This document shows, piece by piece, positions 42,187-50,888 of a stretch of DNA of 64,000 nt. Numbering within the stretch: the stretch's first letter is position 1; every line of letters starts with the position of its first letter. The DNA lies in assembly GCF_018457175.1 (NCBI RefSeq), contig NZ_JAGFNU010000004.1, forward strand, positions 124,001 to 188,000, read 5' to 3'. Source of the stretch: Pseudohalocynthiibacter aestuariivivens. Lineage in GTDB: Bacteria > Pseudomonadota > Alphaproteobacteria > Rhodobacterales > Rhodobacteraceae. A program made the position numbers and the translations under genes. Below the pieces are notes generated by a model that saw only the letters and a list, made by a program, of their open reading frames with translations, was not told the origin of the DNA and ran no database searches.

Positions 42187-43224
42187 TTATGCGAAAGCAG
42201 GAATGACTTCGTCGCAAAACAGCTCGAGTGAATGCTTTTGTTCAGCCAATCCAAGCCCCATGCTCGCGTAGTAGATGAATTCATCTACACCGCGTTCTTC
42301 GTATTGCTTCAGCTTAGCGATCACCTCTTCGGGTGTGCCGAACATAAGGTTCTGCGCCAGCATGTCCGGATCATACTCATCGCGGTTCTCTAAGCTTTCC
42401 AGTGGAATCTGTTTGGCAAAACCATTGACCACATCATCAAGATTCTTGAACAGGTTTTCAAATTGGCTGAGCTGCCTGCGGGCTGCAGCGATGGGCACAC
42501 CTCGATCCGAAGGTTTATCGTAGACAGCGGTATGGCGCATCATTGCGATAATCGGGCGTTTGGCACCGGGGTTTGCCTCCATCGCTTCGTCTAACCGCTG
42601 CAAGTAAAGATCAACCTCGCTCATTGGGCGGGTCAATGGCCAGGACATGATATTGTAGCCGTGTTTGACAGCATAATCGAAGGTGATTGGCGCACGTGCT
42701 GCCACCCATATTGGAGGATGAGGTTGCTGTAACGGTTTGGGAACAGAGGTTGCTTTGGGGAAGGACCAGAACTCACCGTCATGTGCATAATCCCCTTGCC
42801 ATAACGCCAGTACTGCCGGCAGCATTTCATGCATGTATCGCCAAGCATCAGACTGTTTGAGCCCCGGATGCATCCGGTCAAATTCACGCTGGTAGGCACC
42901 TGATCCAATGCCAAACTCCAAACGTCCACCGCTGATCAGATCGGTCATTGCCGCTTCGCCCGCCAAACGAATTGGGGTCCAGTACGGGGCAACTGCAACG
43001 GCGGTACCCAACCGAATTTTTTTCGTATGCTCACCCCACCATGTCAGTATCTGGAACGGGTTCGGAGCAATCGTCATTTCCATCGAATGATGCTCGGCCG
43101 CCCAGACTATGTTGAAACCGCCCTTGTCCGCCATTTTGACCATCTCAAGGGTGTGCTGCTGCACATCGGTCATGTCCAGACTGTCATCAATCCGTTCCAT
43201 GTTTATTGCGAGTTGGAATTTCAT
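42187..43224 (-). CDS. LLM-class (luciferase-like) flavin monooxygenase
   Basis: A 345-residue TIM-barrel protein of the bacterial luciferase-like family. It starts KFQLAINMERIDDSLDMTD and contains FNIVWAAEHHSMEM, LEFGIGSGAYQREFDRMHPG and QQPHPPIWVAARAP. Such enzymes use reduced FMN, supplied by a separate flavin reductase, and O2 to cleave C-C, C-S or N-heterocyclic bonds. The probable reductase is the fusion protein at 46141-48264. ATG 43224 is followed closely by the CaiD-like gene. The substrate is unknown. Confidence 0.86.
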   Translation of the reverse strand: MKFQLAINMERIDDSLDMTDVQQHTLEMVKMADKGGFNIVWAAEHHSMEMTIAPNPFQILTWWGEHTKKIRLGTAVAVAPYWTPIRLAGEAAMTDLISGGRLEFGIGSGAYQREFDRMHPGLKQSDAWRYMHEMLPAVLALWQGDYAHDGEFWSFPKATSVPKPLQQPHPPIWVAARAPITFDYAVKHGYNIMSWPLTRPMSEVDLYLQRLDEAMEANPGAKRPIIAMMRHTAVYDKPSDRGVPIAAARRQLSQFENLFKNLDDVVNGFAKQIPLESLENRDEYDPDMLAQNLMFGTPEEVIAKLKQYEERGVDEFIYYASMGLGLAEQKHSLELFCDEVIPAFA

Positions 43225-43304
43225 GTTCAGAGCCTTTCTCGTTCTGCCAGTAACCAGTTTATTTGGTCTTCGGCGTGGCTATTCTTTTTCAGGTGATACG
43301 CGTT

Positions 43305-44786
43305 TCACCGCATGACGAATGGGTTTGAGATTGGTTCGCTTGAAGTATTCATCCAGACGGTTTTTGGTCGGGTGTAGTCATACATCGCCTGAAAGCCGCT
43401 TTCACGACCGTAGCCAGACCCTTTGATGCCGCCGAACTCGGCTATGGGTGAGACGACACGGTATGTGTTGACCCAGACAATACCAGCCCGCACAGCCTTG
43501 GCCATTCGCAAGGATCGGGCGCTGTCTTGGGTGAAGATGCCTGCCGCAAGGCCATGAACCGTATCATTCGCAAGTTCGATAACTTCGTCTTCATCGCGAA
43601 AGCGCAGAACACTCAGCACCGGGCCAAACAGTTCGGTATCCACGATGCGCATGTCCTGACGCGGACAGGCAATTATTGTGGGTTCGTAGTAAAGCCCGCC
43701 CATCCCTTCGGGGCGCTTGCCACCGCATAAAAGTTGCCCGCCTTCGGTTTGGGCATGGGCGACTTCGCGCTCGATATTTTCCAGTTGGCCTGTTGTGCAA
43801 AGCGGACCCATCTGGGTTTCTTCCATCAAAGGATCCCCAATTACGATATTACGCGCCATTTCTGTCATCTTTTCCAGAAACTCATCGGCAATATCTTCGT
43901 GCAGATACAGACGAGAGCCAGCGACACAGCTTTGCCCGGTCGCACCAAAGATGCCCGCAATTGACCCGTTCACAGCGCTTTCGATGTTCGCATCATCGAA
44001 GACAATGAATGGGGATTTTCCCCCAAGTTCGAGCGAGACTTCCGCGAAGTTTTCAGCAGAATTGTAAAGAACATGCCGCGCTGCATTCGGGCCGCCCGTA
44101 AACGAGATACGCGCAACCAGCGGGTGCGAGGTCAGGGCCTTACCACACGGGTCCCCGTGGCCCGTCATGATATTAACGACGCCTGCCGGAAACCCTGCCT
44201 GTTCAATCAGTTTGCCAAATTCAAGCATTGCGGCAGAGGCGTGTTCAGAAGCTTTCAGAACAACCGTGTTCCCCGCCGCAAGCGCCGGCCCCATCTTCAC
44301 AGCAACAAGAAACAGCTGCGAGTTCCACGGTACAATTGCAGCGACAACACCAAGCGGTTCGCGATTGGTAAAGACAAAAAGATCAGGTTTGTCGATTGGC
44401 AGGGTTTCTCCGCTGATCTTGTCAGCACAGCCAGCATAGAAGTGAAAAAACTCGGCAATGTATTTCGCCTGCCAGCGCGTTTCCTTCAGCATCTTTCCCG
44501 TGTCGATAGACTCTGTCCGGCCTAGTTCTTCGGATTTCTCGGCAAGCAAGTCAGCCAGACGACGCAAGTGCTTGCCGCGTTCTGTCGGCGTCATGGAGGC
44601 CCAGGGGCCTTTGGTAAATGCGTGATGTGCGGAACGAACGGCCCGATCAACATCTTCGGCAGTTGCCTCCGGAGCGCGCGACCACACCTTGCCAGTCGTC
44701 GGATTAATACTGTCGAAGGTTTTCCCGTCAGACGCATCGACCCAATCACCGTCAATGAGCATCTGGTAGGTTTGGATATCCGTCAT
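43305..44786 (-). CDS. NAD(P)-dependent aldehyde dehydrogenase
   Basis: A 493-residue aldehyde dehydrogenase. VAAIVPWNSQLFLVAVKMGP, LELGGKSPFIVFDDA with the general-base Glu, and FGATGQSCVAGSRLYL with the catalytic Cys are all present, and IKGSGYGRESG is near the C-terminus. It resembles betaine-aldehyde and related semialdehyde dehydrogenases. It is the first gene of the minus-strand operon with LLM, CaiD and CdhA, and is divergent from the RidA operon. It probably oxidises an aldehyde made by the monooxygenase. Confidence 0.93.
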   Translation of the reverse strand: MTDIQTYQMLIDGDWVDASDGKTFDSINPTTGKVWSRAPEATAEDVDRAVRSAHHAFTKGPWASMTPTERGKHLRRLADLLAEKSEELGRTESIDTGKMLKETRWQAKYIAEFFHFYAGCADKISGETLPIDKPDLFVFTNREPLGVVAAIVPWNSQLFLVAVKMGPALAAGNTVVLKASEHASAAMLEFGKLIEQAGFPAGVVNIMTGHGDPCGKALTSHPLVARISFTGGPNAARHVLYNSAENFAEVSLELGGKSPFIVFDDANIESAVNGSIAGIFGATGQSCVAGSRLYLHEDIADEFLEKMTEMARNIVIGDPLMEETQMGPLCTTGQLENIEREVAHAQTEGGQLLCGGKRPEGMGGLYYEPTIIACPRQDMRIVDTELFGPVLSVLRFRDEDEVIELANDTVHGLAAGIFTQDSARSLRMAKAVRAGIVWVNTYRVVSPIAEFGGIKGSGYGRESGFQAMYDYTRPKTVWMNTSSEPISNPFVMR

Positions 44787-44929
44787 AGCGCCCTCGTCCC
44801 TGTCTGTTTCGATTCCTATTCTTATCGGTTCTTTCCAACAAACATGCGATTTATCGCCTTCTTGTGTCGAAAATTACCAAATGATTGATCCCCTATGAAG
44901 TCTAGCTTGAGTTTAGGGAGGCTCCACAA

Positions 44930-45331
44930 ATGTCAAAGAGAAAGCAGGTTATTGGTGGACCGCTAGAGATTGGTGGGCGCGTGCTGTCATTGTCTCGTGC
45001 AATTCGGGCGGGAGATTTCGTGTTTCTGACAGGCCAGATCCCAATGCAAAACGGCGCACCGATGACCACTGGGACAGTAGAAGATCAAACCCGTGCTATT
45101 CTCGAAGACATCAAGATAACGCTGGCCGAAGCCGGGTGTGGTTTGGAGGATGTCGTGAAAGCGATGGTCTGGCTCAGGGACCGGGCTGATTTTCCGGGCT
45201 TCAACGCAGTCTATGGCGCGTATTTCCCGAAAGAGCCGCCAGCGCGCTCCGCAGTCGTCAGCGATTTGCTCGTCGATGTGCGCGTCGAGATCGAAGTCGT
45301 CGCCTACCGCCCGGTGAAAGTAGAAATTTAG
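44930..45331 (+). CDS. RidA family protein
   Basis: A 133-residue RidA/YjgF/UK114 protein. GDFVFLTGQIP is the conserved early strand and PPARSAVVSDLLVDVRVEIE carries the arginine that binds the substrate carboxylate in RidA enamine deaminases. RutC of the pyrimidine Rut pathway is in the same family. GGGAGG lies upstream of ATG 44930. Its stop is directly followed by the hydrolase start (TAGATG). It may hydrolyse an enamine or imine formed by the monooxygenase route. Confidence 0.9.
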   Translation: MSKRKQVIGGPLEIGGRVLSLSRAIRAGDFVFLTGQIPMQNGAPMTTGTVEDQTRAILEDIKITLAEAGCGLEDVVKAMVWLRDRADFPGFNAVYGAYFPKEPPARSAVVSDLLVDVRVEIEVVAYRPVKVEI

Positions 45332-46144
45332 ATGAAGAGTACCGCACATGATGGCACCGTATTCGAACAATATGGACCCCAAGCCAAAGAGGCTGTCGTT
45401 TTGATCCATGGGTTAGGCCTGAACCGTGAAGTCTGGCAATGGCTGGTTCCGGCACTTAGCGACAACTACAATGTTATCACCTATGATCTTTTTGGGCATG
45501 GCGACAGCGCACGACCGCCTTGCCCCCCGTCGCTCAAGATGTTCTCCGATCAACTACGTGAATTGTTGGACTATTGCGAGATATTGGCCGCCGCTGTTGT
45601 TGGGTTTTCGCTTGGTGGCATGATCGCACGGCGGTTTGCACAGGATGAACCTGAACGTGTTTTGGCGCTCGGCATTCTGCATTCACCACATCAACGCACA
45701 AAAGAAGCGCAGGCGGCAATTTTGAAACGCGTAGACCAAGCCCGAACAGACGGGCCTGCTGCTACGGTTGAGGCTGCCCTGGAGCGTTGGTTTACAGATG
45801 ATTTTCGCCAAACGAACCCAGAAACAATGAACCTTGTACGCTCTTGGGTACTAGCCAACGATCCGGCGGTTTATCACACCATTTACCGGGTATTAGCTGA
45901 TAGCATTGATGAAATTACCTTACCAAAACCACCCATAGCCTGTCCGACAATTGTGATGACCGGTGATGAAGACTTCGGCAACGGACCAGAGATGGCTCAG
46001 GCAATTGCAGCGGAGATCGAGGGAACTGAGACATATATTCTTAAAGGCCTGCGTCATATGGCACTTGCCGAAGACCCAGCAACCACAAACCTCCCTTTGA
46101 AGGGGTTTCTGGATCGTGCGATTGTAAAGGGTGAAGGTTTATGA
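45332..46144 (+). CDS. Alpha/beta hydrolase, RutD / enol-lactonase type
   Basis: A 270-residue alpha/beta hydrolase: oxyanion strand VVLIHGLGLNREVW, nucleophile elbow AVVGFSLGGMIARRFA with Ser at about 94, an acid in VMTGDEDFGNG, and the catalytic His in KGLRHMALAEDP. The nearest described groups are RutD and 3-oxoadipate enol-lactonases. It is joined to RidA (TAGATG) and overlaps the CoA-transferase fusion gene by four bases (ATGA), so all three are probably made together. Confidence 0.88.
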   Translation: MKSTAHDGTVFEQYGPQAKEAVVLIHGLGLNREVWQWLVPALSDNYNVITYDLFGHGDSARPPCPPSLKMFSDQLRELLDYCEILAAAVVGFSLGGMIARRFAQDEPERVLALGILHSPHQRTKEAQAAILKRVDQARTDGPAATVEAALERWFTDDFRQTNPETMNLVRSWVLANDPAVYHTIYRVLADSIDEITLPKPPIACPTIVMTGDEDFGNGPEMAQAIAAEIEGTETYILKGLRHMALAEDPATTNLPLKGFLDRAIVKGEGL

Positions 46145-48264
46145 ACAGCACGAGTGAAGCAGGTATTCTCAAAGGGCTCCGCGTGCTGGATCTTAGCCGG
46201 ATGTTGTCTGGCCCCTACTGTACAATGATGTTGGCTGATCACGGCGCGGAGGTGATCAAAATCGAAAGCGCGGGCGGCGATACAAGCCGAAACAATGGCC
46301 CGTTTCGTGATGATGACCCGGATCATGAATGGGCTGGATATTTTGTCAGTCTGAATCGCAGCAAGAAAAGTGTTCAGCTTGATCTTAAAACCCGTGAAGG
46401 AAAAGCCGCCTTTCGAGCTTTGGCAGCAACAGCCGATGTGATCGTTGAGAATTTTCGCCCTGGCGTCATGGAGCGGTTGGGCTTGTCGTACGAGAGCCTT
46501 GCCGAAATCAACCCGCGCCTCGTCTATGCTGCAATCCGTGGCTTTGGTGACCCGCGTTCGGGCGAAAGCCCATATGCTAACTGGCCCTCTTACGATGTGG
46601 TTGCGCAGGCGATGGGGGGCATTATGGGACTAACGGGTCCGGATGCGCAGACGCCGACCAAGGTTGGGCCCGGAATTGGCGATGTCTTCGCGGGTTTGAT
46701 GATGTGCTTTGGCATTATGGCTGCCCTACGGGTGGCAGAGGCGACAGGTAAGGGCCAGTTCGTTGACGTCGCTATGTATGACGCCATGATTAGCCTGTGC
46801 GAGAGAGCGGTTTATCTACATGATTTTAATGGTTCAGTCCCCGGCCCTGAAGGTAATAATCACCCCTTTCTTGCGCCCTTCGGTCTGTTCCCGGCTAAAG
46901 ACGGCGATGTAGCAATTGGGATTGTGGACGACGCATTTTGGCGCGCCTTGACCAAGGCAATGGAATTGCACGAACTTGGAAACGATGCCCGCTATGCAAC
47001 ACGAAGCGCACGTTCTGCCAATTCTAAAGAGCTAAACGCGTTGGTTTCAGTATGGACGAAATCTTTCACCAAGGCAGAGTTGTCACAAAAGCTTGGCGGG
47101 GTAATACCTTTTGGACCTCTTAATACAATTGCAGACATCGTTGCTGACCCGCATACATCGGCACGGGAAATGCTCGTCGATGTCCCGCATCCTGACCCGA
47201 ATGCGCGGCCCTGGAAAGTTGCTGCTAATCCGCTTCGTTTTAGTGCGTCACCTTTGCCCGCACCCAAAACACCACCGCGAATGGGGGCCGACAATAACGA
47301 ATTTTTAACAACATCTGCGCTGATACAAATATCAATCGACAAGCAACGCGAGCTTCGCGACGCGTTTAGCACATTCGCAACAGGCGTCACCGTTGTCACG
47401 ACCCGCCAATCAGATGGAACACCGCGAGGTTTCACCGCCAACTCTTTCACTTCCGTTTCGCTTGACCCTCCACTTTTGTTGATATGTGTCGCAAAGTCTG
47501 CCCTTAGCTGTGATGTCTTCATCGCATCTGATCATTTCGCGATCAATGTTCTGAGTGAAGATCAAAAGGCAACCTCCGGATTGTTTGCTTCCCAGCAAGC
47601 CGACAAATTTGAAATATCTGATTGGCATTCTGGTACCTCTAACATGCCGCTTTTAGACGGCTCGTTGGCCAGTTTTGTTTGCTCAAAAGAAAAACTGATA
47701 GACGCTGGGGACCACATCATTCTGATTGGTCGTGTCGTTGATTTTGCTGAAAATGACGGCTCACCTCTGGTTTACTTTAAAGGTAACTATTTTTCTGTCG
47801 GGCTAGAGGAACAACTGGTCTCGGCAGCTTCGCATTCTGGTGATCTGACGATAGGGGCTATTGTTCAGCAAGATCAGAAACTGCTTTTGGTGGTTGAACC
47901 AGACAGTTCGTTCACTGTGCCGAAAATTTGTGGCAAATCAGCGAACCTCGAAAGTTTGCGGGATCAATTGCGGCGCGATAATTTGAACCCGGTCCTGGAT
48001 TTCTTATACGCGGTTTATCAGGACAGCGAGACCAGGGCGCACGGCATCTTCTACCATGGTACAGTTAAAGGAGATGCGCCGGAACGGTCAGCCTTTTTTC
48101 CCTTGAAAGACGTACCACTTGAAAAGATCAAAAGCCAGGCTGAACGCAGTATGCTTAAACGCTATATAAGCGAATTCCGTCACGGAAGTTTTGGTATTTA
48201 TCAAGGCGATGAAACCAAAGGAACGGTTCATCGCGTCACAAAAGTTGAGCCGTCAAGACACTGA
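46141..48264 (+). CDS. Fusion: CaiB-type CoA transferase + flavin reductase + Nudix-like tail
   Basis: A 707-residue protein. Residues 1 to about 390 are a family III CoA transferase: LKGLRVLDLSRMLSGPYCTM, GADVIKIE-like AEVIKIESAGGDTSRNNGPF, and GIGDVFAGL with the catalytic Asp at about 181. From about 397 (ELRDAFSTFATGVTVVTTRQ) to about 555 is a flavin reductase-like FMN-binding domain of the RutF/HpaC type, ending VYFKGNYFSVGL. The last 130 residues (TIGAIVQQDQKLLLVVEPD, then FYHGTVKG) look like a degenerate Nudix fold. The reductase may feed reduced FMN to the LLM enzyme. I know of no described protein joining these activities. Confidence 0.82.
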   Translation: MNSTSEAGILKGLRVLDLSRMLSGPYCTMMLADHGAEVIKIESAGGDTSRNNGPFRDDDPDHEWAGYFVSLNRSKKSVQLDLKTREGKAAFRALAATADVIVENFRPGVMERLGLSYESLAEINPRLVYAAIRGFGDPRSGESPYANWPSYDVVAQAMGGIMGLTGPDAQTPTKVGPGIGDVFAGLMMCFGIMAALRVAEATGKGQFVDVAMYDAMISLCERAVYLHDFNGSVPGPEGNNHPFLAPFGLFPAKDGDVAIGIVDDAFWRALTKAMELHELGNDARYATRSARSANSKELNALVSVWTKSFTKAELSQKLGGVIPFGPLNTIADIVADPHTSAREMLVDVPHPDPNARPWKVAANPLRFSASPLPAPKTPPRMGADNNEFLTTSALIQISIDKQRELRDAFSTFATGVTVVTTRQSDGTPRGFTANSFTSVSLDPPLLLICVAKSALSCDVFIASDHFAINVLSEDQKATSGLFASQQADKFEISDWHSGTSNMPLLDGSLASFVCSKEKLIDAGDHIILIGRVVDFAENDGSPLVYFKGNYFSVGLEEQLVSAASHSGDLTIGAIVQQDQKLLLVVEPDSSFTVPKICGKSANLESLRDQLRRDNLNPVLDFLYAVYQDSETRAHGIFYHGTVKGDAPERSAFFPLKDVPLEKIKSQAERSMLKRYISEFRHGSFGIYQGDETKGTVHRVTKVEPSRH

Positions 48265-48277
48265 AATAGGAAGCAAC

Positions 48278-48494
48278 ATGTTACCAGAACTCAGAAAAGT
48301 TGTTACTTTTGATGAAGATATTCACCGCGAGGGGGGAAGGGATCGCTGATCCGGTGTTGCACATCATTGGTGTCGCGGCAGTTGTCCGGAACCCTTGGGC
48401 TGGGCGTAGTTATGTCGAAAATCTGTCTCCTGAAATTCAGCGAATGCCACCACCCCTAGGCAAGATGTTGACGAATAGATTGATTGCCCTCGCT
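48278..48494 (+). pseudogene. AA_synth (DUF1185) family gene, frameshifted and cut by an IS6 element
   Basis: ATG at 48278 gives MLPELRKVVTFDEDIHREGG and then a premature TGA. In the next frame the sequence continues ADPVLHIIGVAAVVRNPWAG and RSYVENLSPEIQRMPPPLGK, the pattern of the amino acid synthesis family (PF06684). The break is in a G-rich run (GAGGGGGGAAGG, about 48328-48339). Similarity ends at 48494, where the IS6 terminal repeat begins. So the gene is doubly broken. It is the fourth gene of the plus-strand operon, 13 bases after the fusion gene. Confidence 0.75.
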
Positions 48495-49311
48495 GGTGTT
48501 GTCAGACAAATGCGAGGCAGTCACTTCTAGGCCAGTTGTGCGACTATTTATGCCGCGCAGAGTTGACGCCACTCAGCGAGAGCGACGGTGCGGTTGAGCT
48601 TGAAATTATCGCGTGAGTAAAGGTGACGTTCATGGTTGAAATGATTGCAAACGGAGGCCTGTACTGAGACGAATTTCTGCATGCTTCGCATTCGGCGGAA
48701 GCGCAGCATGGCTCGTTCTCGTCGCCGAAACGGAATGTATGAATTCTCAACCCGGTTGTTCAGCCAACGGCCGGTTTCTTGTCTGTCAGCATTGCCGATG
48801 ATCTTCATCGCGGCGCCGTAAGACCGCTGTAGATCGGTCACGACGACATTTGGCTGGCCAAAACGCTTCATCGTTTTTTGAGGAAATTCAATGCTGCTTT
48901 GCGATCACGTTGCTTGGTGACATAGCTTTCAAACACCTCGCGCTCATGATCCACAGCGCTCCAGAGATAGTGGGTTACACCGTTGATTATTACGAACACC
49001 TCGTCCAAATGCCATTGCCAATTTGAACGAGCACGAAGTTGCTGAACCCATTTTCTGCGGATTTCAGCGGCGAACAACGGGCCAAACCGGCTCCACCAAA
49101 ACCGGATGGTTTCGTGGCTAGCGTCAATGCCACGCTTATGCAGAAGGTCTTCAACATTGCGCAACGAAAGAGGGAACCGGACGTACAACATAACTGCCAG
49201 CCTGATAATCTCTGGCGACGTTTTAAAATAGCGAAATGGACTGCGTTTTGTCATCCAGCGAGGCTACGAAACCACCCTGCCCGGCTCAAGTCGGTTTTGT
49301 CTGACAGTGCC
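48495..49311 (-). mobile_element. IS6-family insertion sequence, about 817 bp
   Basis: The ends form an imperfect inverted repeat of about 16 bases: GGTGTTGTCAGACAAA at 48495-48510 and, on the other strand, GGCACTGTCAGACAAA at 49311-49296 (three mismatches). The transposase lies between on the minus strand. No 8-base target duplication is seen (CCCTCGCT left, TCTTGGTG right), so recombination or deletion may have followed insertion. It truncates the AA_synth gene. Confidence 0.8.
48548..49254 (-). pseudogene. IS6-family transposase, split by a -1 frame change
   Basis: The first part (ATG 49254) has FRYFKTSPEIIRLAVMLYVR, a DNA-binding start, and the first catalytic Asp in WHLDEVFVIINGVTHYLW. 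It ends NFLKKR-stop at 48868. The second part (48871-48548) continues KRFGQPNVVVTDLQRSYGAA with the second Asp, and NRVENSYIPFRRRERAM with the Glu, so the DDE set is complete. The change occurs at AAAAAACG; reading one A twice restores NFLKKTMKRFG. This can be a mutation or a -1 ribosomal frameshift on the A6 run. Confidence 0.85.
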
Positions 49312-49494
49312 TCTTGGTGGGCTAAGGGGAACCTCCTGCGGAACCTGAAGGTGCCATCTGCGAGTTCATCAAGGTGTTTTAGGGTAACCTGCTTGCACAT
49401 TTAGTTGCTCCCAAGGACGCATTTTGTGTCCATGATGTGTTACAGCTGTCCGGTAAATCCCTTAAAATCAAGCATGTATGATGATTTTATCGAA

Positions 49495-49544
49495 AAATGG
49501 TGCCCCCACACGGACTCGAACCGCGGACCTACTGATTACAAATC
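49495..49544 (-). repeat. Left attachment repeat: 50-base copy of the tRNA-Thr 3' half
   Basis: The 50 bases are identical to 62000-62049. They cover CCA, the acceptor 3' strand, the T-arm and the anticodon arm up to the anticodon, and then diverge (TCAGGG against AGTTGC). The D-arm and 5' acceptor strand are missing, so this copy cannot be a functional tRNA. It marks the left end of an integrated element. Confidence 0.93.
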
Positions 49545-49659
49545 TCAGGGTTATAAGTTTCGCGTGATTTCTGTTGCTAACTCATAATCTGAAAAAATCT
49601 ATAAAATCAATGCCTATGCCGCCCTTTCATTGTCAGTGGGTTTCGTGTAGTTTCGTTTC

Positions 49660-49681
49660 ATGTGGAAGCTATGTGGAAGCT
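49660..49681 (+). repeat. Tandem 11-base repeat, probable integrase arm sites (left)
   Basis: ATGTGGAAGCT occurs twice in direct tandem, 116 bases inside the left attachment repeat and just before the integrase start. A near-copy is at 61917-61938 in the same orientation near the right end. Short paired direct repeats near the ends of integrated elements are typical of integrase arm-type sites. This reading is an inference. Confidence 0.55.
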
Positions 49682-49691
49682 ACGTTCAAAA

Positions 49692-50888
49692 ATGAAGCTA
49701 AAACTCACCAAAAACCGCGTCGGCGCGCAGAAGCCAGCCAACAAGCTCTACAAGGTGCACGACACTGAAGTGCCCGGCTTCTCACTCCGTATATATCCGA
49801 GTGGTCGAAAAGCATTCTTTTATCGCTATCGCGTTGGTGGTGGGCGTGGCGCTCAGATCAGAGAGCCGCAGATAGGCGACTATGGCTCTCTTACGGCTGA
49901 CCAGGCGCGGAAAATAGCCAAAGATTGGGCGGCGAAGGTTCGTCAAGGCGGAGACCCCGCGGGTGAACGAAAAGCACTTCGGGAAGACCCAACAATGTCG
50001 GACTTGTTTGATCGCTACATTTCCGACCACGCGAAAAAGCACAAGAAACCGACAAGCCTTGCGAATGATACCCGAATGATTGAGCAACGTTTGCGGCCCA
50101 CGTTCGGCGGCAAGAAGGTCAAATCCGTTACCCGTCAACAAATCCGAGCGTTTCACTCCAAGCTAGAAGACACGCCTTATGAGGCAAATCGTGTATTGGC
50201 GCTGCTATCCAAAATTTTTAGTTTCTCTGCGAATGACTTGGAGTGGACCGCAAGCGGTGATCACCCTGTAAAGGGTATCAGGCGGTTCGAGGAGAAGAAG
50301 CGTAAACGATATTTATCTCAAGCGGAATTGGCGCGGCTTGGTGAAGCTCTGGCGAAGGCAGAGGCCGGAGAACTGGAACGCCAAATTTCTCCACATGTCA
50401 TAGCGATGATCCGACTTTTAGTTTTGACCGGGGCACGACATGGGGAAATCTTAACCCTTCGATGGTGTGAAGTGAATCTTGAACGCGGCTGTCTCGAATT
50501 GACGGACAGTAAAACCGGTGAGAAAGAAATCTACCTGTCTCCGGCTGCGTTGCAGATCTTGTCCGAGCTACCCCGCAAGGAAGACAACCCATTCGTGATT
50601 ATCGGTAGGAAGCACGGAACACATTTGGTGAATATTAAAGACCCTTGGACAATTATTCGAAAAGAAGCTGGCTTGGAGGATGTGCGCCTGCATGACCTGC
50701 GGCATTCGTTTGCCAGCGTCGGCGCGAGAGCTGGCATGTCCTTACCCGTTATCGGCGCTCTTCTCGGGCATAGAGAAACAGCTACAACCGCCCGATATGC
50801 ACACCTATCTGACGATCCACTTCGTGCCGCCGCGGACTCAATTGGCGAAGAGATTGCGGAAGCAATGAGAGTGAAGCGAAATGGCTAA
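49692..50888 (+). CDS. int: Tyrosine-type site-specific integrase (DUF4102 arm-binding type)
   Basis: About 398 residues from ATG 49692 (MKLKLTKNRV); GTG 49662 and ATG 49671 are alternatives that lie inside the tandem repeat. The N-terminal DUF4102 domain has VPGFSLRIYPSGRKAFFYRY. The core-binding domain spans about 90-185. The catalytic domain has Arg in TGARHGEIL (about 249), HDLRHSF (about 334-340), LGHRETATTARYAHL with the later His and the nucleophile Tyr (about 368). All catalytic residues are present. It should recombine the tRNA-Thr att sites. The next gene overlaps it by eight bases. Confidence 0.93.
   Translation: MKLKLTKNRVGAQKPANKLYKVHDTEVPGFSLRIYPSGRKAFFYRYRVGGGRGAQIREPQIGDYGSLTADQARKIAKDWAAKVRQGGDPAGERKALREDPTMSDLFDRYISDHAKKHKKPTSLANDTRMIEQRLRPTFGGKKVKSVTRQQIRAFHSKLEDTPYEANRVLALLSKIFSFSANDLEWTASGDHPVKGIRRFEEKKRKRYLSQAELARLGEALAKAEAGELERQISPHVIAMIRLLVLTGARHGEILTLRWCEVNLERGCLELTDSKTGEKEIYLSPAALQILSELPRKEDNPFVIIGRKHGTHLVNIKDPWTIIRKEAGLEDVRLHDLRHSFASVGARAGMSLPVIGALLGHRETATTARYAHLSDDPLRAAADSIGEEIAEAMRVKRNG

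Noticed and set aside
48300-48530. A separate 76-residue gene
   Set aside because: It is the second-frame part of the broken AA_synth gene and runs into the IS6 end.
49495-49544. A second tRNA-Thr gene
   Set aside because: Only the 3' half is present; the D-arm and 5' acceptor strand are missing, so it is an attachment remnant.
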